From assembly GCF_900115305.1 (NCBI RefSeq), contig NZ_FOVW01000011.1, positions 86,126 to 150,125 on the forward strand: a stretch of DNA of 64,000 nt, read 5' to 3'. Source of the DNA: Algoriphagus ornithinivorans. Lineage in GTDB: Bacteria > Bacteroidota > Bacteroidia > Cytophagales > Cyclobacteriaceae. This document shows positions 55,791-64,000 of the stretch, piece after piece. Within the stretch, counting starts at the first letter, position 1, and each line of letters opens with the position of its first letter. The position numbers and the translations under genes are program-made. The notes beneath the pieces were generated by a model. It did no database searches. It saw only the letters and a program-made list of their open reading frames with translations, and had not been told where the DNA came from.

Positions 55791-58724
55791 CCAAAGTATC
55801 TCCACCGGATGCTTTGCCTTTCGGCCAGTTCCATCCGCAATCTGATGTCGACAGGAAGTTCCTGGAGCTGCAATCAGCGTTTCTGCTTCGGCCTTTCTTA
55901 CTGCAGGAAAGAGAACCAACTCTCCGACCTGCTGAGAAACCTCAAAGTGTTCCGATTCATAGCCAAAAGAACCAGCCATACCACAGCAGCCGCTTGGGAT
56001 GGTCTCCACTTTATATTTTACTGGAAGGGAAAGAATTTTCTGCGTCCAAGTCAGAGAAGAAAGAGCCTTTTGATGACAATGGCCATGCAACTTGATTTTT
56101 TGAGGTTTGTCTGTGAATTGTTCGGATCTAATATTTCCAGCTGCTACTTCCTGACCTAGAAACTCATCGATCAGTTTGACATGAAACTTGAGTTTCTTCG
56201 CCCCTTCTACCAGCTCTTTTCCTACAATTCGAGGATATTCGTCCCTGAAACTTAAAATTGCTGAAGGCTCCAAGCCAATTAAAGGAGTATTCCCGTCAAT
56301 CAGTTTTTCAAAAATTCGCACATTGGCCTCGGCATGCCTTTTGGCTTTTACCAAAAGACCTTTAGAAAGAGCCGAACGACCACTCTCCTCATGATCTACT
56401 ACCTTAACCTCATAGCCCAATTTCTTTAACAAGGAGATCGCTTGGATGCCTATCTGAGTATCGTTGTGATTGGTGAATTCATCCACAAAGAAGTAAACCG
56501 ACTTAATGGTATTAGCTGGTCCGTCAAGGGAAGCATAGTTCTTTTTGTACCACTTCCTTAAGCTGATTGGGCTAATTTCCGGGAGATGACGGTTTGGAGC
56601 CACTCCCAAAATGGACTTCATTAGCCCCCCTGTCAGGGAATTGCTCAGGAAGAAATTAGCGATTACTGGAACTTTGGAACCCAACTCATTCAATTCATTG
56701 ATATAGGCAAATGCTTTGGATCGAAGGGGAATCCCATGAGTTTTTTGATATTGATAAAGGAATTCGGCTTTCATACTGGCCATGTCCACATTGGAAGGAC
56801 ACTCAGCGGTACAGCCTTTGCAACTAAGACACAGGTCAAGAGCCTCTTTGATCTCAGGATGGTCAAAGGCATTTTCCTTTTTATCCAAAGTCAAAAACTC
56901 CCGAAGCGTATTCGCCCTGCCTCTGACTGTATCTTTCTCATTTCGGGTTGCCATATAGCTCGGACACATGGTTCCGCCGGAACCCGGAAGTTTACGGCAA
57001 TCCCCAGAACCATTGCATTTTTCAGCCAAACGCAAAATCCCTCCCACATGGGAAAAATCGATGATTGTATTGTGCTCTGGAGTTTTCATCCCTGGCTCGT
57101 AGCGCAGGAATTTATTCATCGGCGCGGCATCCACTATTTTGCCAGGGTTGAAGATATTTTTGGGGTCCCAGGTAAATTTAATCCTTCGGAAAAGCTCATA
57201 ATTCTTTTCTCCCACCATCAGCGGGATAAAAGCAGCGCGTACTCGTCCGTCTCCATGTTCCCCAGAAAGCGAACCCTGATATTTCTTCACCAATTGGGCA
57301 GAAGCCAAGGAAATCTTGTAAAACTCCTCTACGTCTTCTGCTTTTTTCAAATCCAAAATGGGGCGCAAGTGAATTTCTCCCGCTCCGGCATGGGCGTAGT
57401 GAACAGGCTTTTGGTTGAAACCTTCCATCATGACATCGACTTCATCGATGTAATCGGCTAAGTCTTCTATATCCACCGCGGTGTCTTCGATACAAGCCAC
57501 TGCTTTAGGGTCGCCAGGAATATTCCCCAAGAGCCCCAAACCAGCCGCACGAAGGGACCAAGCTGAAGCTACTTTCTCGGGTTCGATAATGGGATAGGCA
57601 TAGCCATAACCGCCTGCTTTCAGGTCAGCCACAAGCGCCTCTCCTTTAGCCATGGCTTCCTCCAAGGTTTTACCCCGGAACTCAATCATCAAAATCGCTT
57701 CAGGATCTCCATCTACGAAATAGCGGTTTTTGGAATATTCTATGCTCTCCTTCGTACAATCCAAGATGATTTTATCCATCAGTTCCACCGCAGTTGCAGG
57801 ATGCTTCATGGCAACTTGAGCTGATTTCATGCTTTCGTGAATGGTCGCGAAGTGAGCAGCCACTACGATTTCCACTGGATCGGGCAAGGGATCCAAACTA
57901 ATTTTGATTTCGGTGGTGAAGGCTAGCGTACCCTCCGAACCTGCTAACAGCTTACAAAAGTTAAATTTTTCCTTTCCTTCGAATAGCTCCGCTTTCAACA
58001 ATTCATCCACTGCATAGCCGGTATTTCGGCGATGAATGGACTTTTTAGGAAATTGAGTGTGGATTTCTTCTCGGACTTCAGGATTATTGAGTTCATCGAA
58101 GATTTGACGGTAGATGGTTCCTTCCAGATCATTTTGCCCACATTTCTGATCGAACTCATCCTGGGAGATCTCTGCAAAAACCACCTTATTCCCATCACTG
58201 AGAATGGTATTTAGAGAAATAACCTTGTCCCTAGTTACCCCATAGACAATGGAAGTAGTTCCTGAAGAATTGTTACCCACCATGCCTCCTATCATTGCCC
58301 GGTTGGCAGTGGAAGTGATGGGACTGAAAAATAATCCATGTGGCTTCAAAAAGCGATTGAGTTCATCCCTAACTACACCAGGCTGTACCCGAACCCAACG
58401 CTCTTCTTTGTTGAACTCTAGTATTTGGGTGAAATGCTTGGAAACATCGACAACAATCCCATTCCCCACACATTGCCCTGCAAGAGAGGTGCCCGCTGTT
58501 CGGGGAATCAAGGAAGTTCCGTTTTCATTGGCAAACTGAATCAGTTTCTGTATATCCGATTCAGACTTAGGAAAAGCTACCGCTAAAGGTACTTCCCGAT
58601 AGACAGAGGCATCCGTGGCATAAAGCGTTCGGCTAAGTTTGTCAAACTGCAAATTGCCCTCGAGTTGGGCTGCAAGTTTTTCTAAATGAGATACTAGATT
58701 AGGTTGGTCTGAAAGCATGATCAA
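55764..58724 (-). CDS. FAD-linked oxidase fused to Fe-S/CCG domain protein (GlcD-GlpC type)
   Basis: Large fusion of 986 residues. The N-terminal half is a FAD_binding_4 domain (PRTAGTSLAGQCVGNG near 95; the HLRP and GEHGDGR motifs near 470-495) with the FAD-linked oxidase C-domain. It is followed by ferredoxin-like cysteines (CNGSGDCR.., CLSCKGCTAECP near 630) and CCG-type segments (HGHCHQKAL; SGCCGMAGSFGYE). It probably oxidises D-lactate, glycolate or another 2-hydroxyacid and feeds electrons to the quinone pool. The last residues, SKV and stop, are encoded by repeat sequence. Start at 58724 or 58718. Confidence 0.93.
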   Translation of the reverse strand: MIMLSDQPNLVSHLEKLAAQLEGNLQFDKLSRTLYATDASVYREVPLAVAFPKSESDIQKLIQFANENGTSLIPRTAGTSLAGQCVGNGIVVDVSKHFTQILEFNKEERWVRVQPGVVRDELNRFLKPHGLFFSPITSTANRAMIGGMVGNNSSGTTSIVYGVTRDKVISLNTILSDGNKVVFAEISQDEFDQKCGQNDLEGTIYRQIFDELNNPEVREEIHTQFPKKSIHRRNTGYAVDELLKAELFEGKEKFNFCKLLAGSEGTLAFTTEIKISLDPLPDPVEIVVAAHFATIHESMKSAQVAMKHPATAVELMDKIILDCTKESIEYSKNRYFVDGDPEAILMIEFRGKTLEEAMAKGEALVADLKAGGYGYAYPIIEPEKVASAWSLRAAGLGLLGNIPGDPKAVACIEDTAVDIEDLADYIDEVDVMMEGFNQKPVHYAHAGAGEIHLRPILDLKKAEDVEEFYKISLASAQLVKKYQGSLSGEHGDGRVRAAFIPLMVGEKNYELFRRIKFTWDPKNIFNPGKIVDAAPMNKFLRYEPGMKTPEHNTIIDFSHVGGILRLAEKCNGSGDCRKLPGSGGTMCPSYMATRNEKDTVRGRANTLREFLTLDKKENAFDHPEIKEALDLCLSCKGCTAECPSNVDMASMKAEFLYQYQKTHGIPLRSKAFAYINELNELGSKVPVIANFFLSNSLTGGLMKSILGVAPNRHLPEISPISLRKWYKKNYASLDGPANTIKSVYFFVDEFTNHNDTQIGIQAISLLKKLGYEVKVVDHEESGRSALSKGLLVKAKRHAEANVRIFEKLIDGNTPLIGLEPSAILSFRDEYPRIVGKELVEGAKKLKFHVKLIDEFLGQEVAAGNIRSEQFTDKPQKIKLHGHCHQKALSSLTWTQKILSLPVKYKVETIPSGCCGMAGSFGYESEHFEVSQQVGELVLFPAVRKAEAETLIAAPGTSCRHQIADGTGRKAKHPVEILWEALETSKV

Positions 58725-58899
58725 AAATAGGTTTCCTTAACAGATTAAAGAAATTTAATATTCAAATATCAATAACCAAACTCATACTTATGAATCAGAA
58801 AAAGGAATCCGATCATACTGAATTTTGTCTATTTTCTATTGCAAATTAAGTTTGAAAATCCCCCATTCCCTCCTTTCTTTGTTCCAAATCAAATCCAGC

Positions 58900-59670
58900 A
58901 TGTTCTTCTACCTCTCCCAGTTTTTGAGTTTTTTGGCCATGCCTCTGACAATCGTACTGATATTGATTCTATCGGGGGTAATTTTTCTAAAGAGAAAATG
59001 GGGCAAAAAATTACTTTGCATAGGAATAGGTCTTTTGCTCTTTTTCACCAATCCTTTTCTTTCTAATCTGGCCTTATTGGCTTGGGAGCCCGATTTCAAG
59101 TCTTTCGAAGAAATGGAAAATCATGAAATCGGCATTGTCCTCACTGGAGTAACCAATATGAGCAAAACCGCCTATGACCGCACCTTCTTCAACAAAGGCG
59201 CCGACCGTATCACCCATGCCCTCCAGCTATATCGCATGGGGAAGATCAAAAAAATTCTGATCACCGGTGGGCAAGGACTTAATCCTTCCAATCCGCAGAC
59301 TGAGGCTGAGTTACTCAAACGATTTCTTATTATGACCGGAATGCCTGAGCAAGACATTTTAATCGAAGATCAAGCAAAAAACACCGCTCAAAATGCTCAA
59401 TTCGCCAAAGACTTTTTAGAGAAAAATCAAATCTCCGTCAATCAGGAGTTTATCCTCATCACTTCCGCTTTTCACATGAAGCGAGCTAAAGGATGCTTTG
59501 ACAAGGTTGGATTGAAAACAGTGACTTTTCCCGTGGATTACTATTCCCATGATATCAAATACGATATACCATCCCTATTTTTTCCTGATCCTTCCTCATT
59601 GGAGTATTGGACCAAACTATTTAAAGAATGGATTGGGATTTTGGCATACAAAATCGTGGGATATATCTAA
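58900..59670 (+). CDS. YdcF/SanA-like DUF218 membrane protein
   Basis: Protein of 256 residues with two N-terminal membrane helices (about 12-32 and 38-58) and a DUF218 domain. Motifs: IGIVLTGV, KKILITGGQG, EDQAKNTAQNA and ITSAFHMKRAKGCF, matching the ElyC/YdcF family involved in envelope metabolism. The open frame extends 25 residues upstream to 58825, but ATG at 58900 places the first helix at the N-terminus as in relatives. Confidence 0.87.
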   Translation: MFFYLSQFLSFLAMPLTIVLILILSGVIFLKRKWGKKLLCIGIGLLLFFTNPFLSNLALLAWEPDFKSFEEMENHEIGIVLTGVTNMSKTAYDRTFFNKGADRITHALQLYRMGKIKKILITGGQGLNPSNPQTEAELLKRFLIMTGMPEQDILIEDQAKNTAQNAQFAKDFLEKNQISVNQEFILITSAFHMKRAKGCFDKVGLKTVTFPVDYYSHDIKYDIPSLFFPDPSSLEYWTKLFKEWIGILAYKIVGYI

Positions 59671-59695
59671 ATTAAGAGATTGCATTTCTTTGATT

Positions 59696-59731
59696 TTATT
59701 ACGTACTTTACGTAACGCACTTTACGTAACG
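59696..59731. repeat. Short tandem TTACGTAA repeats upstream of ATPase gene
   Basis: ACTTTACGTAACG occurs at 59705-59717 and again at 59719-59731 (period 14), preceded by a half copy ATTACGTA (59697-59704). Each contains the palindrome TTACGTAA or its half. It ends 30 bp before the ATPase start codon, so it could be an operator. Confidence 0.75.
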
Positions 59732-59761
59732 ATTTTCATGTAATCCAAAAAGTGAGAAGTC

Positions 59762-60883
59762 ATGAAAGAACCATTCAATCCATTTATAATCAATACTTAT
59801 CAAGGAAAGGAATACTTTTGTAATAGAGAATTTGAGCTAAAAACACTCATTTCTCACATAGAAAATGACAGAAACGTAGTACTTTATGCCTGGAGAAGAC
59901 TTGGAAAATCAGCCCTTATTCATCGACTTTTTGATGAATTAGAGTCATCAAAAAATTATGAAACTCTCTATATTGATTTACTCGCAACCCAAAATATAGG
60001 CGAATCCATTCAAAGCATATCGGCTGCCATATACGATAAGTATGGAAAAACTAGCAATGGGATAAGTGCCAGCATTCAAAAATTAATGGCTTCAATTGGG
60101 GCGACTATCAGTTTTAATTCTTTGTCAGGAGCTCCTGAGCTTACACTTGGTGTAAACAATACTAAACAACCTAATCAATCATTGGCTGCTTTGGGAGAAT
60201 TTCTTGCTACCAGAAAGAAGCGAGTTGTCATCGCAATCGATGAATTTCAGCAAATCAACGACTATCAAGGGGAAAAAGCTGAAGCAGTATTCCGATCCTG
60301 GGTACAGCAGATTCCTGAAGTCCGTTTTATTTTTAGCGGAAGCCATCGCACATTAATGGAAGCGATGTTTACAGAAAAGAAAAGGCCTTTTTACCAGAGC
60401 TCTATGCTAGAGTCTCTGCAACCTATTTCCCTCGAAGATTATTCGGAATTCATTACCCAACATTTTCAAGTTGCCAAGAAGAAAATCGAGCTGGATTCCA
60501 TTGCAAAAATATATCACTGGAGTCGAGGTCAAACTTATACCGTTCAGTTGGTATGCAACCACCTTTATGCTAAGCACAATAAAGTAACCAATGCAGATGT
60601 GGATGTTGTATTCGATCAAATTCTTGTGCAGCAGCAGGCAATTTATACTAATTTTCAAAAAATGCTGACCCGGACACAGTGGAATGTATTTAGAGCTATT
60701 GCCAAAGAGGAACCCCTTCAAAACCCATTGAGCAAAGGCTTTATTCAAAAGTATAATCTTGGCGCAGCAAGTACTGTAAGCACGGCCTTAAAGGCCTTGG
60801 AAAGACTGGAACTTGTCATCAAGGACGAAGAAAATTACCTGGTACATGAAGTGCAGCTGGCCAGATGGATGGCGCGAATTTAA
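59762..60883 (+). CDS. AAA/STAND-like ATPase (archaeal-ATPase type)
   Basis: Protein of 373 residues. Walker A is RRLGKSALIH (about 44-53), Walker B VVIAIDEFQQI (about 155-165), and sensor-like FIFSGSHRTLM follows. The last 90 residues form a winged helix. This is the ATPase_2/PF01637-type family present in many copies in Bacteroidota and archaea, with unknown function, possibly linked to mobile or defence DNA. Its neighbours, hipBA and an IS, fit an accessory setting. Confidence 0.87.
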   Translation: MKEPFNPFIINTYQGKEYFCNREFELKTLISHIENDRNVVLYAWRRLGKSALIHRLFDELESSKNYETLYIDLLATQNIGESIQSISAAIYDKYGKTSNGISASIQKLMASIGATISFNSLSGAPELTLGVNNTKQPNQSLAALGEFLATRKKRVVIAIDEFQQINDYQGEKAEAVFRSWVQQIPEVRFIFSGSHRTLMEAMFTEKKRPFYQSSMLESLQPISLEDYSEFITQHFQVAKKKIELDSIAKIYHWSRGQTYTVQLVCNHLYAKHNKVTNADVDVVFDQILVQQQAIYTNFQKMLTRTQWNVFRAIAKEEPLQNPLSKGFIQKYNLGAASTVSTALKALERLELVIKDEENYLVHEVQLARWMARI

Positions 60884-60921
60884 TTCCCTTTCACGCTAAC
60901 TCTCTTTTGGCAGCTCTGCCA

Positions 60922-62223
60922 TCAAACCAACAAAGTCCCCTGAATCGAATCCCTTAATCTTGGCTCTACCTTCGCCTCCTCAGCGAATTCCCCCCAGCGC
61001 TTGACAGCTTGTTTCACTCGCTCGATTTTCTCTTCCGGTCTTTTAATATTCATCTTTTGGGCTACTTTTAAAAAATCTGAGTCAGTAATTCCTTCCCTTT
61101 TTCCATTGACCTGGAGAGATTGCCTGCTCACCCAAATGCTACCAGGCCTGTAGGCATGACAAATATCGTAAGCAGGAGACAAGGCCCACTTTCCAGTTTG
61201 ATCCATCAAAAACGCAAAGTTTTTGGTATGATCATCACAGTTTCGGGCCAATACATTGAAGACCATTCGGACAAATTGCTGCTCTGCTTCTGGATACGTC
61301 AGCCTCAGCATACGCATGGTTTCAAAGACTTGTTCGTAACTATAAACACCCACTAGATTGAAATCAAAATGGCGGATACCACAGAGACTCTGCATGTGGA
61401 TTTTTTCTCCCAAATCAGTCCGATCAAATCGTTTGGTCATAAAATGAGCCCGACCGTTTTCCTCCAAAAGACGGCATTCATTCATTTCAATTCCAGCCTC
61501 TTTAGCCATCAGATAATAGGCCATTTCTACCCTGCCGTAACCTACCGTGGCTCCAAACTGTGAGTCATGTACTCCATCAAATTTTATGATCCAATGAGAA
61601 AATCCTTTTGGGGCCTTCACCTGACCACTTTTCACTTCTCCTGTCTTCGGATTAAAAGCAATTACCGCCTTGGCCCTGGCCCCGCCGGCAGAGGTACCAA
61701 TCTTCAAAATATCCGCTAAAGCTTCCTCTTCCTCAAGGGAAAGATCAGTTTGAAAGTTTTCCTTGCTGTTCAGCACTTTTTGGGCAATTCCTACCAAACT
61801 TTCAAGCTCCAAAGAACTTGCCCGACCCGTCTCCGTTCGCAGTGCAGGTTTGATTTCCAATGCCCCAACTCCTCTCTTACCTATAAAACAAAGCAGTTCC
61901 ACCGGATTTAAACTATCGGAAGGTCGTCCATTTTGAACTAACCAAGCGTTGATTAACTGGTTTCCGTACTTATCAGGGAGCATGTCAGCAAGCAGTCCCG
62001 GTAAACCTTTAAACGTATCAAACGCATCATCCCGGGATCTGCGGGTTTCAGGAAAAGAATTGAGTCTTTTCCCCTGGGATAAAGGCATCAAAATAGGTGA
62101 AATATCCCATCCCGAGCGAAGAAAATTCCGATCAAATTCAAAACTGGCGAGTTGCCTGGATTCATCCCAAAGCACGGCTCCTACCAACTTATTCCAAAGC
62201 CAAATCTCAGCTGCATTTACCAT
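60922..62223 (-). CDS. hipA: HipA-family toxin kinase
   Basis: Ser/Thr kinase toxin of 433 residues. An N-terminal couple_hipA-like domain (1-115) precedes a HipA_C kinase domain. The P-loop-like GTSAGGARAK lies at 176-185 with S178 as a possible autophosphorylation site. The catalytic segment ARNCDDHTKN lies at 326-335, with D330 equivalent to the catalytic Asp of E. coli HipA, and the metal-binding Asp is D353 in SPAYD. Key residues are intact, so it should be active. In E. coli HipA phosphorylates GltX; the target here is not known. It overlaps hipB by 7 bp. Confidence 0.93.
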   Translation of the reverse strand: MVNAAEIWLWNKLVGAVLWDESRQLASFEFDRNFLRSGWDISPILMPLSQGKRLNSFPETRRSRDDAFDTFKGLPGLLADMLPDKYGNQLINAWLVQNGRPSDSLNPVELLCFIGKRGVGALEIKPALRTETGRASSLELESLVGIAQKVLNSKENFQTDLSLEEEEALADILKIGTSAGGARAKAVIAFNPKTGEVKSGQVKAPKGFSHWIIKFDGVHDSQFGATVGYGRVEMAYYLMAKEAGIEMNECRLLEENGRAHFMTKRFDRTDLGEKIHMQSLCGIRHFDFNLVGVYSYEQVFETMRMLRLTYPEAEQQFVRMVFNVLARNCDDHTKNFAFLMDQTGKWALSPAYDICHAYRPGSIWVSRQSLQVNGKREGITDSDFLKVAQKMNIKRPEEKIERVKQAVKRWGEFAEEAKVEPRLRDSIQGTLLV

Positions 62224-62552
62224 TCTGAAGGAGGATTTTCGGCTGCCTGATCAGTATTACGGACTCGCTGCCGCTCTTGCTTCTTTTGAAGCTTGATGTA
62301 TTCGAGCGGGCTGATCTGGGTCTGAGTCTCAAAAACCTCCAGAATCTGCAACTCATCCAAAACACGTAAGACCTGAATCAAGGTGATTAAATTGACCTTT
62401 TCGCCACGCTCCAGCAAACTCAAAGTAGAGCGACTGATCCCCGCCTCATAGGATAAATTATCCTGAGTCTTATTGAGATCCATCCGCTTCTTTTTGATAA
62501 ATTCTCCTATCATCTGAAGAATTGCTGCATCTGATAATTGTGAGATATTCAT
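62217..62552 (-). CDS. hipB: HipB-like XRE antitoxin
   Basis: Antitoxin and repressor of 111 residues. The HTH lies at about 15-68 (IGEFIKKKRMDLNKTQDNLSYEAG, SRSTLSLLERGE). The C-terminal 35 residues are polar and probably flexible, as in HipB proteins that are degraded by Lon. It is first in the operon, overlaps hipA by 7 bp, and lies just downstream of an operator array. Confidence 0.92.
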   Translation of the reverse strand: MNISQLSDAAILQMIGEFIKKKRMDLNKTQDNLSYEAGISRSTLSLLERGEKVNLITLIQVLRVLDELQILEVFETQTQISPLEYIKLQKKQERQRVRNTDQAAENPPSEW

Positions 62553-62561
62553 GACTTATTT

Positions 62562-62686
62562 ATCATTCATTATAATCAAAATTACTATTTTATGAATGAA
62601 AAATCAAACATTAATATATTTTTTTATGAATGATTATTCATACGTATTTAGATTTAAATAAGTTTTATGAATGATTTATCATTCAT
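62562..62686. promoter_or_regulatory. hipBA operator array
   Basis: Four sites built on ATGAATGAT: a half site at 62562-62570, a half site at 62592-62599, a dyad ATGAATGATTATTCAT (62626-62641) and a perfect 20-base dyad ATGAATGATTTATCATTCAT (62667-62686). Centres are spaced by about 30-43 bp. This is the expected layout for cooperative HipB binding. Confidence 0.8.
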
Positions 62687-62699
62687 TTAATAACTTTAT

Positions 62700-62772
62700 A
62701 CTTCTATAATTTGATTTCAGATTTTTTATTTAGCCACAGATTAACACGGATTTTATCAGAATTCTGACTTTT
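62700..62772. repeat. Dispersed repeat modules before tandem duplication
   Basis: Contains TTTCAGATTTTTTATT, CAGATTAACACGGAT (62737-62751) and TTTTCAGCTTTCTCACTT (62769-62786), all also found in the island at 55.6 kb. Confidence 0.75.
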
Positions 62773-63025
62773 CAGCTTTCTCACTTAAGCCTTTATACTT
62801 TATGAGACTGCTTCGTTCCTCGCAGTGACGACACTATTGAACCCACAAGCATCCCAAACTGCAAACTGCCTACTGACTACTGCCTACTTTCAGCCTTTCC
62901 AGCTTTCTCACTTTAGCCTTATTACTTTATGAGACTGCTTCGTTCCTCGCAGTGACGACACTATTGAACCCACAAGCATCCCAAACTGCAAACTGCCTAC
63001 TGACTACTGCCTACTTTCAGCCTTT
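62773..63025. repeat. 127-bp tandem duplication with REP-like element
   Basis: Two tandem copies (62773-62899 and 62900-63025) of a 127-bp unit with about three mismatches; 103 bp (62796-62898 and 62923-63025) are identical. Each unit contains an ACTGC...GCAGT hairpin in GACTGCTTCGTTCCTCGCAG, a type of element dispersed in many bacteria, and a CTGCCTACTGACTACTGCCT stretch. The second copy is cut by the IS end. No ORF. Confidence 0.9.
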
Positions 63026-63063
63026 GTCATTCCCTGAAATAGGTTGACCGTTTTTAAATCAGA

Positions 63064-63468
63064 ATGAAGATGCTAAAAACGGGAAAAAGGATCAATTCAC
63101 ATCGTAAATTTTCTGAAGAATTTAAACGTAAATTGGTAGACGACTTCGAAAAAGGAGTCATGTCTGTTCCTCAAATGCAAAAGCTTTACGGAGTTTGTAA
63201 TGCTCTTATTTATCGTTGGATTTACAAGTATTCCACTTACAATGAAAAAAATATCAGAATCGTTGAGATGAAAGACAGCCAGACACATCGGTTAAAGGAA
63301 CTCGAAGAAAAGGTCAAGGAGCTCGAACGAACCGTTGGACAGAAACAGATCATGATTGACTATTTAGAAAAGATGATTGACCTGGCCAAGGAAACCTATT
63401 CAATCGATATCAAAAAAAACTCCAACACCCCACTCTCTGGTGGTTCCAAACCAACAGGAAAGCGATGA
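63064..63468 (+). CDS. IS3-family transposase OrfA
   Basis: Protein of 134 residues: an HTH_Tnp-type domain (about 12-60; KFSEEFKRKLVDDFEKG, YGVCNALIYRWIYKY) followed by a leucine-zipper coiled coil (about 75-115; RLKELEEKVKELERTV). It binds the IS ends. Its stop overlaps the orfB start (ATGA at 63465-63468), so orfB can be made by reinitiation or by frameshift fusion. Confidence 0.9.
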   Translation: MKMLKTGKRINSHRKFSEEFKRKLVDDFEKGVMSVPQMQKLYGVCNALIYRWIYKYSTYNEKNIRIVEMKDSQTHRLKELEEKVKELERTVGQKQIMIDYLEKMIDLAKETYSIDIKKNSNTPLSGGSKPTGKR

Positions 63469-64000
63469 GCTATTCTCTCAATGAACTCTATCGGACTGTT
63501 GGGGTCAGTAAGCAAGCAGTTCAGCAGGCCAAGCTAAGGCAGGATCGCTTTGACAGGGAGCTTGCCGAACTGGTAATTTTGGCCGATCAGCTGAAGGAGG
63601 AACATCCGGGATGTGGGGTGGAAAAGATGTATTATACCCTGAATCCGAATTGGATGGGCAGGGATCAGTTCTGTGAGATTTTCTTGGGACTGGGCTATGG
63701 AGTGAAGCGTATAAGAAACTATCATAGAACCACTTACGGCGGGAGCTACCACTATCCCAATCTGATTGAAGGAATATCTGTTACCCGCCCCTTTCAGGTG
63801 ATCCAGAGCGATATTACCTATTTTCACCTAAATGGGGAACACTATTATCTGGTGTTTATCATAGACGTCTACACCCGATTACTGGTCGGTTATTCGGTCA
63901 ATGACCATATGAGGACCAAAGGCAATTTAGAAGCAATGACAATGGCACTGAAACAGTTGGACTTTCTGCCTTGGGGACTGATCCACCATTCAGACAGAGG
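63465..64000 (+). CDS. IS3-family transposase OrfB, 3' end outside window
   Basis: The frame opens at ATG 63465 and stays open to the window edge (178 codons seen). It has the HTH_21-like region (HPGCGVEKMYYTLNPNW) and the integrase core with the first catalytic Asp in QSDITYF and the second in IHHSDRG; the third residue, Glu, lies beyond. Its base composition is visibly richer in G+C (many CTG, GGG) than the surrounding genes, which points to recent transfer. No disruption is visible, so the element may be active. Confidence 0.9.
   Translation, partial: MSYSLNELYRTVGVSKQAVQQAKLRQDRFDRELAELVILADQLKEEHPGCGVEKMYYTLNPNWMGRDQFCEIFLGLGYGVKRIRNYHRTTYGGSYHYPNLIEGISVTRPFQVIQSDITYFHLNGEHYYLVFIIDVYTRLLVGYSVNDHMRTKGNLEAMTMALKQLDFLPWGLIHHSDR

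Larger units (their letters stand above)
63026..64000 (+). mobile_element. IS3-family insertion sequence, right part outside window
   Basis: The element carries orfA and overlapping orfB typical of IS3. The left edge is placed where homology of the tandem repeat stops (63025/63026). The following TGTCATTCCCTGAAATAGG is the likely terminal inverted repeat, starting with TG as usual. The right end and target duplication lie outside. Confidence 0.8.

Noticed and set aside
56736..57461. 241-codon open frame on the plus strand
   Set aside because: Lies entirely antisense to the FAD/Fe-S oxidoreductase gene, whose motifs are intact; no recognisable domain.
62773..63025. CRISPR-like repetition
   Set aside because: Only two 127-bp units directly abutting, no short repeats with unique spacers and no cas gene.
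63534..63827. 97-codon open frame on the minus strand
   Set aside because: Antisense to transposase OrfB, which has intact DDE motifs.

Overview
The window looks like a chromosome segment from a Bacteroidota member, most likely Cytophagales close to Cyclobacteriaceae/Algoriphagus. The evidence is a SusC/SusD pair, type III glutamine synthetase, promoters with a TAnnTTTG -7 box, a MenF-MenD menaquinone block, a Porin_10-type porin, AT-rich DNA and few strong Shine-Dalgarno sites. The genus is an inference from gene style, not from a marker gene. I saw no rRNA, tRNA or CRISPR array.

Left part (1-8300): the 3' end of a molybdenum hydroxylase large subunit is followed by a beta-propeller sensor that carries a phospho-acceptor helix pair but no ATPase domain, overlapping a single-domain response regulator. 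Next come a complete [2Fe-2S] subunit plus a second, paralogous molybdenum hydroxylase large subunit (Tat lipoprotein) and a DUF4397 lipoprotein. From 8357 to 20182 nine genes run leftward with small gaps: SusC, SusD, GH18 chitinase, ROK sugar kinase and a FAD oxidoreductase (a chitin/GlcNAc-type utilisation locus), then two secreted unknowns, an ECF sigma factor and an unusual protein with one membrane helix and a C-terminal outer-membrane barrel.

Middle part (20700-47800) is mainly housekeeping: glnN, mtaB, a eukaryotic-like glycogen branching enzyme, small membrane and regulatory genes (DUF2975 + XRE, DUF805), an ATP-grasp enzyme, a PA0069-type radical SAM protein, an esterase, a GMC oxidoreductase, an ABC permease, the overlapping lpxK-porin-miaE set, nif3-like and zinc-ribbon genes, a hotdog thioesterase-menF-menD set for menaquinone, an MFS transporter and a membrane-anchored XRE regulator.

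Right part (47900-64000): a histidine degradation cluster (hutH, hutI, hutU, hutG) has a divergent LysR regulator and an inserted Uma2 nuclease gene. It is followed by a fused FAD/Fe-S oxidoreductase, a YdcF-like protein, an AAA-type ATPase and a hipBA toxin-antitoxin module with a visible operator array. The end is accessory DNA: a 127-bp tandem duplication and an IS3-family element cut by the window edge. Three intergenic islands here (51.7, 55.6 and 62.7-63.0 kb) hold short dispersed repeats, two of which share identical modules; these are the least explained sequences of the window.
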